Source: F23-D06 sp045132055 (GTDB taxonomy: Bacteria > Bacteroidota > Bacteroidia > Bacteroidales > WCHB1-69). Taken from it: a stretch of DNA of 64,000 nt. Below the pieces are notes generated by a model. It had not been told where the DNA came from. It was given only the letters and a program-made list of their open reading frames with translations, and ran no database searches. Below, piece by piece: positions 1 through 8,669 of the stretch; the stretch's first letter is position 1; each line of letters starts with the position of its first letter. Made by a program: the position numbers and the translations under genes. The stretch spans positions 62,001 through 126,000 of the forward strand of contig JBGURP010000039.1 in NCBI GenBank assembly GCA_045132055.1, read 5' to 3'.

Positions 1-2
1 CG

Positions 3-3000
3 TGGGAATTGAACGGCGGTACCTATACTGGTCAGGCACAACTTCCCACCACATACACATATGGCGAGGCCTACACACTGCCTACCGCTAATGAGCTGAA
101 CAAAGACAACCATACCTTCGGCGGCTGGTACGACAATGCCCAATTCACGGGTAACCCGATCACCGAAATTTCCACCACGGCCATGGGCGACACGGCCTTC
201 TACGCCATGTGGACAACCGATGCTTTTGCAATCACTTTGATTCAACCGTCAAACGGTACTATTAGTTCCGATCCTGCACAAACGGCTGCTGTGGGCGCTC
301 AGGTAATCCTGACCGCCACTCCTAATGAAGGCTACAGCTTTGATGCATGGGAGGTGCGTAACACTACCACTGGTCAGACGGTGGATGTGGTTAACAATCA
401 ATTCATCATGCCCGCCGGCAATGTTGAGGTTCACGCATCCTTCACCCTCAATAGCTATGACGTTATTGCTACTGTCAACCCCGTTGATGGTGGTACGATA
501 ACAGGAGCAGGTACATTCAGTCATGGTGGCGTTGCCACTCTGACAGCCACTGCTAACGAAGGCTACCGGTTCATCAACTGGACTTCCAATCAAACAGAAA
601 TCTCCACTGAGACATCCGTTGCCATCACAGTTACCAGCGATACAAACCTTGTGGCCAACTTCCAGGCTTTGGAAAAGGTGGCTACGCCGACCTTCACTCC
701 GGTTGCCGGTACTTACACCGAGCCGAAGACGATGACCATTGCTTGCGCTACGCCGGGTGCTGTGATCTATTACACCACTGATGGCACTGAGCCTACGGCA
801 AACTCTACGCAATACACGGACGGCTTCGAGTTGAATGCCAACACCACCGTGAAGGCTATTGCCATGAAAGATGGCAACGACTGGCTGCCGAGCGATGTGG
901 CTACGGCTGAATACATCTTCAACTTCCCGACCTATACCGTGACCTTCGAACCAGGTAACAACGGTACGGTTGCTCAAGCCACCATGACGGGTAATGCATT
1001 CACGCAAGCTGTCGACTTTGCCAATAACAATGCTATTCCGGCTGCTGATTGCCAGACTTTGGGTTGGTCATTTGTCGGCTGGAGCACCGCAGCGGTTCAA
1101 GAGACAACCACCGCGCCTACAACTCTGGTGACAAGTCCTTACAATCCTACGGGTAATATCACGCTGTATGCAGTGTATCAACAAGACAATAATGCTGAGG
1201 TTTCATCCACTGTTGACTTCTCAACAATGGGCTATGCTGATGGTGCTGTAGTTGGAACTGTAGATATTAATAATAATACAACAGTTACATTTGGCCAAGG
1301 CTCAAATGCTGACAATGCACCTAAATACTATTCTGGTGGAGCAGCAGTACGTTGCTATGCAAAGAATACCATCACCATCTCTTCTCAGAGTGCCATGACA
1401 GGCATTACATTCACCTTTGGAAGCGGTGAAAATCAGAATGCAATTTCTGCTAATGAAGGTACTTATTCCAATGGAGTATGGACTGGAAACGCCACCTCTG
1501 TGGTGTTTACGATAGGTGGGTCCAATGGTCATAGACGTATTGCCACCATTACAGTGAATCAGAACGGTGCGGTTACCACGTACAACAGCAATCCTGAATG
1601 TATCATCACCTATCCGGTCGAGCTTGCTACGGTGCAGAATGGTACCATCGGTGCTGACAAGACAGAAGCTGCCGAGGGCGAAACGGTTACCCTGACCGCT
1701 ACGCCGGCTACGGGCTACCACTTCGGTCGCTGGAACGTCACCAAGACTGCCACTACCTCAGTAGAGAATATCACGGTTACGAACAACACCTTCGAGATGC
1801 CGGCCAGCGCTGTGACAGTGTCCGCAGACTTCTGGATTGACACACTGATTATCTTGGCTACGCCTAACCCGGCCAATGGCGGTACAGTGACTGGCGAGGA
1901 TGAGTATGAATATGGCACTCAAGTGACCTTGACTGCAACGCCGGCTAACAACTATTACTTCACCGGCTGGACATCCAACGGAACATTGATTTCTCCTAAT
2001 GCTACCTTCATGTTCACGGCTACGCAAGACAGTGATTTGGTTGCCAACTTCGAGGCTAAGCAATTGGTGGCAACACCGACCATCAGCCCCGCTGCAGGTT
2101 CCTACGCCGAGCCTAAGACCGTGACCATAAGCTGTGCAACTCAAGGTGCAACTATCTATTACACCACCGACGGTAATGAGCCTACTGTAAACTCCATGCA
2201 ATACACTGACGGCTTCGAGTTGAATGCCAATACCACCGTGAAGGCTATAGCCGTGAAGGATGGCGAGCAATGGCTGCCGAGCGAGGTGGCTACTGCCGCT
2301 TATACCTTCAACTTCCCGACTTACACCGTGACCTTCAATCCTGGCAATGGTACAGTACCGCAAGCCACTATGACAGGTAACCAGTTTACCGAGGAAGTTG
2401 ACTTTTCCAATAATGATCCCAGCCCGGCTGCAGCTTGTACCGACTGGACGTTTGCTGGTTGGAGTACTGCCGAAGTAACGGAGACTACCACCGAGCCTAC
2501 TTTTGTGACCAGTCCTTATAATCCTTCTGCTGATATCACGCTGTATGCTGTTTATCAAAAGACGGAGCAAGGCACAGGCGCAGCTACTCCTGCCCGTTAC
2601 GTCAAAGTGACCTCCGCTCCTAATGATTGGAGTGGTGATTATCTGATCGTGTGCGAGGGTATAGGGGTTGCTTTTGATGGAAGTCGTTCTTCACTTGATG
2701 CTAATAACAACACCATAGATGTGGAAATTAACAATGGTGTTATCGACTCCACTGCCACAACAGGTGCTGCCAAGTTCACCATTGCATCAATGAATACGAC
2801 AACCGGTTATTCTATCAAGTCCGCCAGCGGAAAGTATATTGGCAGTACATCTACTAATAAAAATGAATTGTTGAGCAGTACTACTACACAATATAGCAAT
2901 ACAATTTCTATAGATAATGGAAATGCCTTCATTAAAGGCACCTCTCGTTACTTGCGGTACAATGGTGCTGACGGCAGGTTTAGATACTATACTTCAAGTA

Positions 3001-6000
3001 GTCAACAGGATATTCAACTTTATAAGTACGAACCTGCTACGGCAGCTACCGTCACTACGTACAACAGCAATCCTGTTTGTTCTTACATGGTGTATGTGGA
3101 TGGCAACATGCAGAATGGTACGGTTACCGTTGATCCTGCTACTGCCACCACGGAAGGCGCAGCTATCGGTTCTACTGTTACGCTGACGGCTACTCCTGCT
3201 ACGGGTTATCACTTCGGTCGCTGGAATGTGACCTCATTGGGCACTTCCACTGTGGAGAGCATTGAGATTTCTGCCAACAATACATTCGTGATGCCGACCA
3301 ACGATGTGAATGTGTCTGCCGACTTCTGGATTGACACACTGACCATCGATGTTGTCGCCGTCCCGACTGTCGGCGGTGATGTGACTGGCGCTGGTGAGTA
3401 CGAGTATGGCACCGCGGTGACCCTGACAGCCACTCCGTCCACATACTATATCTTCACTAACTGGACTGTGAATGATCAGCCGGTCTCCACAGATGCCACC
3501 ATCACGTTCAATGCTACTCAAGACAGCACCTTCAAGGCCAACTTTACACACATGGAGAAGGTTGCTTCGCTGGTTGTGGATCCTGTGGGTGGTAATTTCA
3601 CTTCTGAAGATAACGTCACGATTACTATCACATGCGCTACACCTAATTCCACTATCTACTACACACTGGATGGTACGGATCCTGTGGTTCCTGGCGGCAG
3701 AAATGTCACAGGCACGCAGATTTATAGCGGACCTATCAACATTACTTCCACGACCACTTTGAAAGCTGTGGCCGCCGCTACTGACATGATCAACAGCGAC
3801 ACGGTCACTGAAACCTACCGTATCGTGCCCATGCGCTATGTGAATGCATGGAATACGCTTAATGGTACCGTTTCATATGATCCTGCAAAAGATACCGCTG
3901 GCGCCACCATCAATGTGAATGCTGTTGCCAACGATGGTTATCACTTCGCTTCATGGCATGTGTTCGACTTCAACGGCACCGATGTAACGGTTACCAACAA
4001 CACCTTCACCATGCCTGATACCAATGTGTATGTGGACGCTATCTTCGAGCCCGATACCTTCACAGTGACGTTCGTGCTCAACGATGGTCACTTTGTGAAT
4101 GGTTATACGCCTATCAGCAGATACTGGTACAAACAACAAGACGCTAATCTGCCTACTGCAGCCGATATGGAGTACGAAGGCCACAGCTTTGATGGTTGGT
4201 ATGAAAATGCTAACTTCGAAGGCAATAGCTGGACCTCTGTTCCTGACACGGCTAAGAGCAACAAGACCTACTACGCTAAGTGGAATGTCAACAGTTATGA
4301 TTTGACCATCAATTATGTGGATGCTAATGGCCAAACGTTGGCTCCTGCCCATACGGAGACGCTGCAATACGGTGCATCCTACAACGTTTCTACACCTGAT
4401 GTGGCCACATACATGCCTGACCAGACGGTAGTGAGCGGAAATATGGGCACTGCAGCCGTTACAGTTAACGTCATCTATACCCAGATTGTGATGAATGCTG
4501 TTGACAACCAGACAGTATGCACTGGTAGTACTACAACAGCTGTCGAATTCTCCCTGCCGACTACGTTGACTCAAACATTCCCCAACATGGAAGTTATGTT
4601 TGAAAAGAGTATCGACAACACTTCCATTGGCATTGCAGATGAGACGTACGGCAACATTGCTGCCTTCACCGCAGTGAACGCCGGAACGGAGCCTGTGGTG
4701 ACAACCATCACAGTGACCCCGCTCTGCACCCTTAACAACCATGCAGTGCGTGGCGTGCCGCAAACCTTCACCATCACGGTGACCCCGAAACACACCTCCG
4801 AGTTCTCCGAGACCGTTTGCGACAACTACTACTGGGCTACTGCCGATACCACCATCGTGGATGAAGGTTTACACGACTATGTACATGTGTTTGCCAACCA
4901 ATACGGCTGCGACAGCACCGTAACGTTGCACTTGACACTGTACAAGACTCCGACTTCCCTGACCACGACAGTGACGCCTAATACCAGCTGTGTGGAGACT
5001 GCTCCTAACGGTGCTATCGCCATCACCGCACCTACAGGCGACTTCGAGTACTCCATCAATGGAACCGATTGGCAGACGACAACGGAATTCGCTAACCTTG
5101 CCGCTAACGACTACTCCATCTATGTACGTCCTCTCAACTCCGAGTGCGCTTACACAGAAAATGTGACGGTGACCGACAATGTTGAGAGACCGCTGTCCAC
5201 ACCTTCTGTGAGCAAGGCATTCTACTGCACGGATGAGGATGTCACGCTGAGTAGCACAGGATCTTCTACGGGCAGTGAATTCGCATATGCTTGGAGTGGT
5301 CCTAACGGTTTTACCTCCACTGAGACAAGCCCTGTGCTTGCTAATCCGCTCACAAGTGCTCAGAGCGGTACTTATGTGCTTGCGGTCACCAACACAGTGA
5401 CGAACTGTGTCACGGAAGCCTCTGTGGATGTTGTGGTCAACACTCCGACCACTAGCGACTATCTCTTCACCATCACAACCCATGGTGACGCATATGCCAA
5501 TATTGACTTGAATGAGACCACGGTTACTCCGGTGTTCGCAACACCTGAGGTGCACCACTTCCAGGATGGCGCTAACGTTAACTATACGGTTGTAAACAAT
5601 GCCGCTGCCACTTACGATGCAGTGGGTGATTATACCATCACTTGGACGGCAACAGACGAGTGCGGCAATGAGGTTACTACCACTCAAGTGTTGCACGTGA
5701 CGCAGAACACTTGTCCTGTGGCAGCCGACGTGGATGGCAACACCTATCCTGCTGTGCAACTTGCAGGCAAGTGCTGGATGGCCAAGAACCTCCGCACCAC
5801 CAAGTACAGCGACGGACGTGCTGTGAACAACCTGATGGTTTATGATAATATCATGTACCCGAACACCACCGCAAATCTCGACCGTTACGGCTACCTGTAC
5901 GACTGGACCTCTGCTATGGACGCAGAAAACGGCTTGGTGTTGGATGCAAACAACAATATTCAGGGTATATGTCCTACGGGCTGGCACATGCCGACCGGCG

Positions 6001-6302
6001 AAGACTTCATGAGCACTGCTGGCAGCAACACGGCAACCGACATGTTCGACCTGCGTTACAACAATTACTGGCTCGATGGCGGTGGCAACAATAGCACCAA
6101 CTTCAGCTTACTGCCTGGTGGTTGCTACAATGAGAATGCCGGCCGTTACGAGAACCTCATCGGTAACGCTTACTTGTGGGGCGTGAATGCGGCTAACCAG
6201 TCACAACCCAGAGTTTACTGGGCCGATTGTAAGTGCTACATGTGGCAGGTTAACGATGTGACCGAAGGCATGGGCTACAGCGTAAGATGTATTAAGGATT
6301 AA
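3..6302 (+). CDS. Giant repeat-built surface protein, C-terminal FISUMP domain (5' end outside window)
   Basis: The reading frame is open from the first base, so the true start lies upstream; the TTG at 9 is not a credible start. About 2,099 residues are visible. In order there is a Listeria-Bacteroides (InlB-type) repeat, then cassettes made of 'divergent InlB' modules (pattern VTLTATP..GY.F..W), chitobiase C-terminal-like modules (IYYTTDGTEPT, near 669-930, 2057-2310 and 3552-3830) and further InlB modules. Two non-repeat beta domains are inserted (about 1200-1600 and 2580-3080), followed by PKD/Ig-like modules (about 4480-5700). A FISUMP domain (Fibrobacter succinogenes paralogous domain, from about 5709; CWMAKNLRT, CPTGWHMPT, YSVRCIKD) closes the protein. 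No T9SS C-terminal sorting domain follows, so the export route cannot be told from this end. Likely an adhesin or surface-display protein; ligand unknown. A strong terminator follows directly. Confidence 0.85.
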   Translation, partial: WELNGGTYTGQAQLPTTYTYGEAYTLPTANELNKDNHTFGGWYDNAQFTGNPITEISTTAMGDTAFYAMWTTDAFAITLIQPSNGTISSDPAQTAAVGAQVILTATPNEGYSFDAWEVRNTTTGQTVDVVNNQFIMPAGNVEVHASFTLNSYDVIATVNPVDGGTITGAGTFSHGGVATLTATANEGYRFINWTSNQTEISTETSVAITVTSDTNLVANFQALEKVATPTFTPVAGTYTEPKTMTIACATPGAVIYYTTDGTEPTANSTQYTDGFELNANTTVKAIAMKDGNDWLPSDVATAEYIFNFPTYTVTFEPGNNGTVAQATMTGNAFTQAVDFANNNAIPAADCQTLGWSFVGWSTAAVQETTTAPTTLVTSPYNPTGNITLYAVYQQDNNAEVSSTVDFSTMGYADGAVVGTVDINNNTTVTFGQGSNADNAPKYYSGGAAVRCYAKNTITISSQSAMTGITFTFGSGENQNAISANEGTYSNGVWTGNATSVVFTIGGSNGHRRIATITVNQNGAVTTYNSNPECIITYPVELATVQNGTIGADKTEAAEGETVTLTATPATGYHFGRWNVTKTATTSVENITVTNNTFEMPASAVTVSADFWIDTLIILATPNPANGGTVTGEDEYEYGTQVTLTATPANNYYFTGWTSNGTLISPNATFMFTATQDSDLVANFEAKQLVATPTISPAAGSYAEPKTVTISCATQGATIYYTTDGNEPTVNSMQYTDGFELNANTTVKAIAVKDGEQWLPSEVATAAYTFNFPTYTVTFNPGNGTVPQATMTGNQFTEEVDFSNNDPSPAAACTDWTFAGWSTAEVTETTTEPTFVTSPYNPSADITLYAVYQKTEQGTGAATPARYVKVTSAPNDWSGDYLIVCEGIGVAFDGSRSSLDANNNTIDVEINNGVIDSTATTGAAKFTIASMNTTTGYSIKSASGKYIGSTSTNKNELLSSTTTQYSNTISIDNGNAFIKGTSRYLRYNGADGRFRYYTSSSQQDIQLYKYEPATAATVTTYNSNPVCSYMVYVDGNMQNGTVTVDPATATTEGAAIGSTVTLTATPATGYHFGRWNVTSLGTSTVESIEISANNTFVMPTNDVNVSADFWIDTLTIDVVAVPTVGGDVTGAGEYEYGTAVTLTATPSTYYIFTNWTVNDQPVSTDATITFNATQDSTFKANFTHMEKVASLVVDPVGGNFTSEDNVTITITCATPNSTIYYTLDGTDPVVPGGRNVTGTQIYSGPINITSTTTLKAVAAATDMINSDTVTETYRIVPMRYVNAWNTLNGTVSYDPAKDTAGATINVNAVANDGYHFASWHVFDFNGTDVTVTNNTFTMPDTNVYVDAIFEPDTFTVTFVLNDGHFVNGYTPISRYWYKQQDANLPTAADMEYEGHSFDGWYENANFEGNSWTSVPDTAKSNKTYYAKWNVNSYDLTINYVDANGQTLAPAHTETLQYGASYNVSTPDVATYMPDQTVVSGNMGTAAVTVNVIYTQIVMNAVDNQTVCTGSTTTAVEFSLPTTLTQTFPNMEVMFEKSIDNTSIGIADETYGNIAAFTAVNAGTEPVVTTITVTPLCTLNNHAVRGVPQTFTITVTPKHTSEFSETVCDNYYWATADTTIVDEGLHDYVHVFANQYGCDSTVTLHLTLYKTPTSLTTTVTPNTSCVETAPNGAIAITAPTGDFEYSINGTDWQTTTEFANLAANDYSIYVRPLNSECAYTENVTVTDNVERPLSTPSVSKAFYCTDEDVTLSSTGSSTGSEFAYAWSGPNGFTSTETSPVLANPLTSAQSGTYVLAVTNTVTNCVTEASVDVVVNTPTTSDYLFTITTHGDAYANIDLNETTVTPVFATPEVHHFQDGANVNYTVVNNAAATYDAVGDYTITWTATDECGNEVTTTQVLHVTQNTCPVAADVDGNTYPAVQLAGKCWMAKNLRTTKYSDGRAVNNLMVYDNIMYPNTTANLDRYGYLYDWTSAMDAENGLVLDANNNIQGICPTGWHMPTGEDFMSTAGSNTATDMFDLRYNNYWLDGGGNNSTNFSLLPGGCYNENAGRYENLIGNAYLWGVNAANQSQPRVYWADCKCYMWQVNDVTEGMGYSVRCIKD
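480..3830 (+). repeat. Internal cassette repeats in the giant surface gene
   Basis: Blocks of DNA recur with high identity inside the gene. For example 789-840 and 2178-2229 differ at only a few bases and lie 1389 bases (463 codons) apart. The block around 1701-1738 recurs around 3192-3229, 1491 bases away. The repeated unit is InlB-type module, chitobiase C-terminal-like module, InlB-type module. The third copy is more diverged. Spacing is always a multiple of three, so recombination between copies would keep the frame. Confidence 0.8.
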
Positions 6303-6324
6303 GGATAGAAAATCCTTTCCGCAC

Positions 6325-6359
6325 AAGGAGGATGACGGCATCGTCATCCTCCTTTTTTT
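6325..6359 (+). terminator. Rho-independent terminator after the giant surface gene
   Basis: A 13-base arm at 6325-6337 pairs perfectly with 6342-6354 around a four-base loop and runs into a T tract that ends at 6359. It lies 23 bases after the stop codon. Confidence 0.9.
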
Positions 6360-6361
6360 AT

Positions 6362-6369
6362 TATTTTTG
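6362..6369 (+). promoter_or_regulatory. Bacteroidota -7 element TATTTTTG
   Basis: Exact match to TAnnTTTG placed between the terminator and the ATG at 6391, leaving a leader of roughly 15-20 bases. No clear -33 TTG box was recognised. Confidence 0.6.
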
Positions 6370-6390
6370 CCGCAACAAAATATTCTGGCA

Positions 6391-7422
6391 ATGAAAACGA
6401 AAATCATGCTTATGATGCTGGCGCTTGGGTGTGCCTGCCAGACAGGTGCCCAGCCATCGCGCGACTCACTGATGGTCGCATTCTACAATGTAGAAAACCT
6501 GTTCCACCCCTCCGACGACTCGCTCACCCGTGATGATGACTTCACGCCTGAAGGCTTGTATCATTGGAGTTACAAGAAGTATTACAAGAAGATTGCCAAT
6601 GTGGCCAAGGTGCTGGTGGCCATGGGCGGGGGCAGTCCTCCGGCGCTCGTGGGTCTGGCTGAAATAGAGAATGAGCAGGTGCTCAAGGATCTCTGCTACC
6701 GCTCGCCGCTCCGCGCCTACGGCTACAGGTACGTGCATCACGACTCTCCCGACCGCCGCGGCGTGGATGTGGCGCTGCTCTACCGCGACAGCTTGGTGAC
6801 AGTCCTCCGCGAGCACAAAGTGCCAGTAGTCTTCCCCTTTGAGCCGAAAACCCGCAATCGCGATTTGCTTTACGCGCTGGTGCGGCTCCCGTGTGGCGAC
6901 TCGCTGCATCTGGTTGTCAACCACTGGACCTCGCGCTTTGGCGGCTATGCGGCCACTATCCCCAAGCGCAACCATTACGCCGACGTGACCCGCCAGCTGG
7001 TCGATTCCGTGATGCATCTCAATCCCTTTGCCAATGTGCTATTGCTGGGCGATTTCAACGATTATGCCACAGACGAGAGCATGGTGGCTCATTTGCGTGC
7101 CCGAGCGTTTGCGCCGGAGAATTCGGAGGATACCCTTTTCAATCTGATGTATTATTTTGAAAACCAGAACAATATGGGGTCGCACAAGCACGAGGATTTT
7201 TGGAGATGTTTGGATCAGATCATCGTTTCCAGAGCCCTGTTATTAGGCAATTCCCGGTTGCGCATCGCCCACCAGCGGCCTTACATCTTCCAGGCCCCGT
7301 TTCTTTTTGTGCCCGATGAAAAATATGGTGGTGTGAAAACCTATCGCACCTTCCTCGGCCCGCGCTACATCGGCGGCTACGCCGACCACCTGCCAGTGTA
7401 TGTGCTGATTCTATGCGACTAA
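6391..7422 (+). CDS. Secreted endonuclease/exonuclease/phosphatase-family protein
   Basis: 343 residues from the ATG at 6391, chosen because it gives a signal peptide and lies just after a -7 element. The EEP (DNase I-like) metallohydrolase fold is shown by the ordered motifs FYNVENLF (about residues 29-36), GLAEIEN (about 88-94, metal-binding Glu), RRGVDVALLYR, NHWTSRFGG (catalytic His region), LLGDFND (about 216-222) and the C-terminal ADHLPVYV containing the catalytic His. The N-terminus (hydrophobic stretch then GCAC) could be a poor lipobox, so it is either periplasmic or a lipoprotein. The substrate cannot be told: relatives include nucleases and sugar or lipid phosphodiesterases. It has its own promoter and faces the chromate-transporter pair tail to tail. 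Confidence 0.88.
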   Translation: MKTKIMLMMLALGCACQTGAQPSRDSLMVAFYNVENLFHPSDDSLTRDDDFTPEGLYHWSYKKYYKKIANVAKVLVAMGGGSPPALVGLAEIENEQVLKDLCYRSPLRAYGYRYVHHDSPDRRGVDVALLYRDSLVTVLREHKVPVVFPFEPKTRNRDLLYALVRLPCGDSLHLVVNHWTSRFGGYAATIPKRNHYADVTRQLVDSVMHLNPFANVLLLGDFNDYATDESMVAHLRARAFAPENSEDTLFNLMYYFENQNNMGSHKHEDFWRCLDQIIVSRALLLGNSRLRIAHQRPYIFQAPFLFVPDEKYGGVKTYRTFLGPRYIGGYADHLPVYVLILCD

Positions 7423-7461
7423 AAACAAGATTTTCCATTTTTATCCTCTCCTTCACCCCTT

Positions 7462-8037
7462 CTATAGTATCATCCCATACACCAACCCTCCTGCCACTCC
7501 GCTCAACACTATCAGCAGGATGGGACTGACCTTAAAACGAAGGGAGACGACGAATACAGCGGCGAAAATGGCGATACTGACCCATATCTGTGGCGAGGCG
7601 ATACCGAATGTCTCCGGGGTGGCCAAAAGCAACGCAGCGGCCGCAATAAGGCCTACAATGACCAGCCGGAGCCACGACATGGCAGTGGCGATGATCGGAT
7701 TGTCCTTGTGCTTGAGGAGAAACCGGCATACGATGAGCATGAGTGTGACAGGCACGAGAATGACGGAGAGAGAGGCGAGTAGGGCTCCCAGAATGCCGAA
7801 CCACTCGGAGTACCCTGCATTCACGATGGCCGTGTAGCCCGTATAAGTCGCTGTGTTGATGCCGACAGGGCCTGGCGTAATCTGCGAGGTGGCCACGATA
7901 TCGGCGAACTCCTGGCTCGTGAGCCAGCCCTGCTTTTCCACCACTTCATTCTGGATGAGTGCGATAGCAGCCAGTCCTCCGCCAAAAGTGAAGGCTCCGA
8001 TTTTCAGGAAAGTCCAAAACAGCCGCAGAAAAATCAT
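7462..8037 (-). CDS. Chromate transporter family (CHR) half-protein, second gene of pair
   Basis: 191 residues, a hydrophobic membrane protein with the CHR N-terminal signature FLKIGAFTFGGGLAAIALIQ (residues about 10-29) and the conserved SQITPGPVGIN motif. It belongs to the short-chain type, in which two single-domain genes replace one fused ChrA. Its ATG overlaps the stop of the partner gene by four bases (ATGA), so the two are translationally coupled. The family is known for chromate efflux, but many members sit in genomes with no chromate link, so the natural substrate is uncertain. Confidence 0.88.
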   Translation of the reverse strand: MIFLRLFWTFLKIGAFTFGGGLAAIALIQNEVVEKQGWLTSQEFADIVATSQITPGPVGINTATYTGYTAIVNAGYSEWFGILGALLASLSVILVPVTLMLIVCRFLLKHKDNPIIATAMSWLRLVIVGLIAAAALLLATPETFGIASPQIWVSIAIFAAVFVVSLRFKVSPILLIVLSGVAGGLVYGMIL

Positions 8038-8585
8038 ATCCCCTCCTTTCGTTGCTTTTTGTAGTGCCCATAGATGAGTCCGGCAGCGAGCGTGGCCAAT
8101 ATGATCCAGATGGGGGAAATGCCTAACAGGTAGATGAGTGCGGCGGCCACAATCGGAACCCAGCAGTTACGCCAATTGATCCGGGCAGTCTTGGCCATGT
8201 TGAACACGGGAGCTGCTATAAGAGCCACAACTGCGGGGCGGATGCCTTTGAAGATGGCCTCGAAGATGGCATTGTCTTTCAAAAACCGGAAACAGGTAGC
8301 TAGGCAGAGGATGATGACGATGGGGATGGCGATATTGCCGATGATGGCGGCCAGGCTGCCTCGGAAACCGCGCAACCGGTAGCCCACATTGGTGGCCATG
8401 TTGACGGCAAAGATGCCCGGCATAGCCTGCGATACCGCCAAGATATCCATAAAGTCCTCTCGATTAACCCATTGACGCTGATCCACTAGCTCCTTTTCCA
8501 TCAGCGGTATCATGGCGTACCCACCTCCGATGGTGAAGGTTCCGATTTTGAAAAAAGACCAGAAAAGCTCGCGTAATCTTGGCAT
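8034..8585 (-). CDS. Chromate transporter family (CHR) half-protein, first gene of pair
   Basis: 183 residues, homologous to the downstream partner: FFKIGTFTIGGGYAMIPLM near the N-terminus, then SQAMPGIFAVNMATNVGY. About five or six hydrophobic segments are visible. It is the promoter-proximal gene of the pair, with a TATTTTTG element 17 bases upstream of its ATG. The two proteins probably assemble as antiparallel halves of one inner-membrane transporter, as known for paired short CHR proteins. No regulator gene (chrB-like) is next to it. Confidence 0.88.
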   Translation of the reverse strand: MPRLRELFWSFFKIGTFTIGGGYAMIPLMEKELVDQRQWVNREDFMDILAVSQAMPGIFAVNMATNVGYRLRGFRGSLAAIIGNIAIPIVIILCLATCFRFLKDNAIFEAIFKGIRPAVVALIAAPVFNMAKTARINWRNCWVPIVAAALIYLLGISPIWIILATLAAGLIYGHYKKQRKEGI

Positions 8586-8602
8586 GATTTTGAAAATGCG
8601 TG

Positions 8603-8610
8603 CAAAAATA
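8603..8610 (-). promoter_or_regulatory. -7 element TATTTTTG for the chromate-transporter pair
   Basis: Reverse-strand exact match to TAnnTTTG, 17 bases upstream of the ATG at 8585 and back to back with the plus-strand element at 8653. Confidence 0.6.
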
Positions 8611-8652
8611 GCAATTATTCACGAGATGAATTTCCAAATCGGCTGAAAGTGT

Positions 8653-8660
8653 TATTTTTG
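8653..8660 (+). promoter_or_regulatory. -7 element TATTTTTG for the FAD oxidoreductase
   Basis: Exact TAnnTTTG match ending only nine bases before the ATG at 8670. If used, transcription would begin just a few bases before the start codon. Confidence 0.55.
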
Positions 8661-8669
8661 CCGACAATT

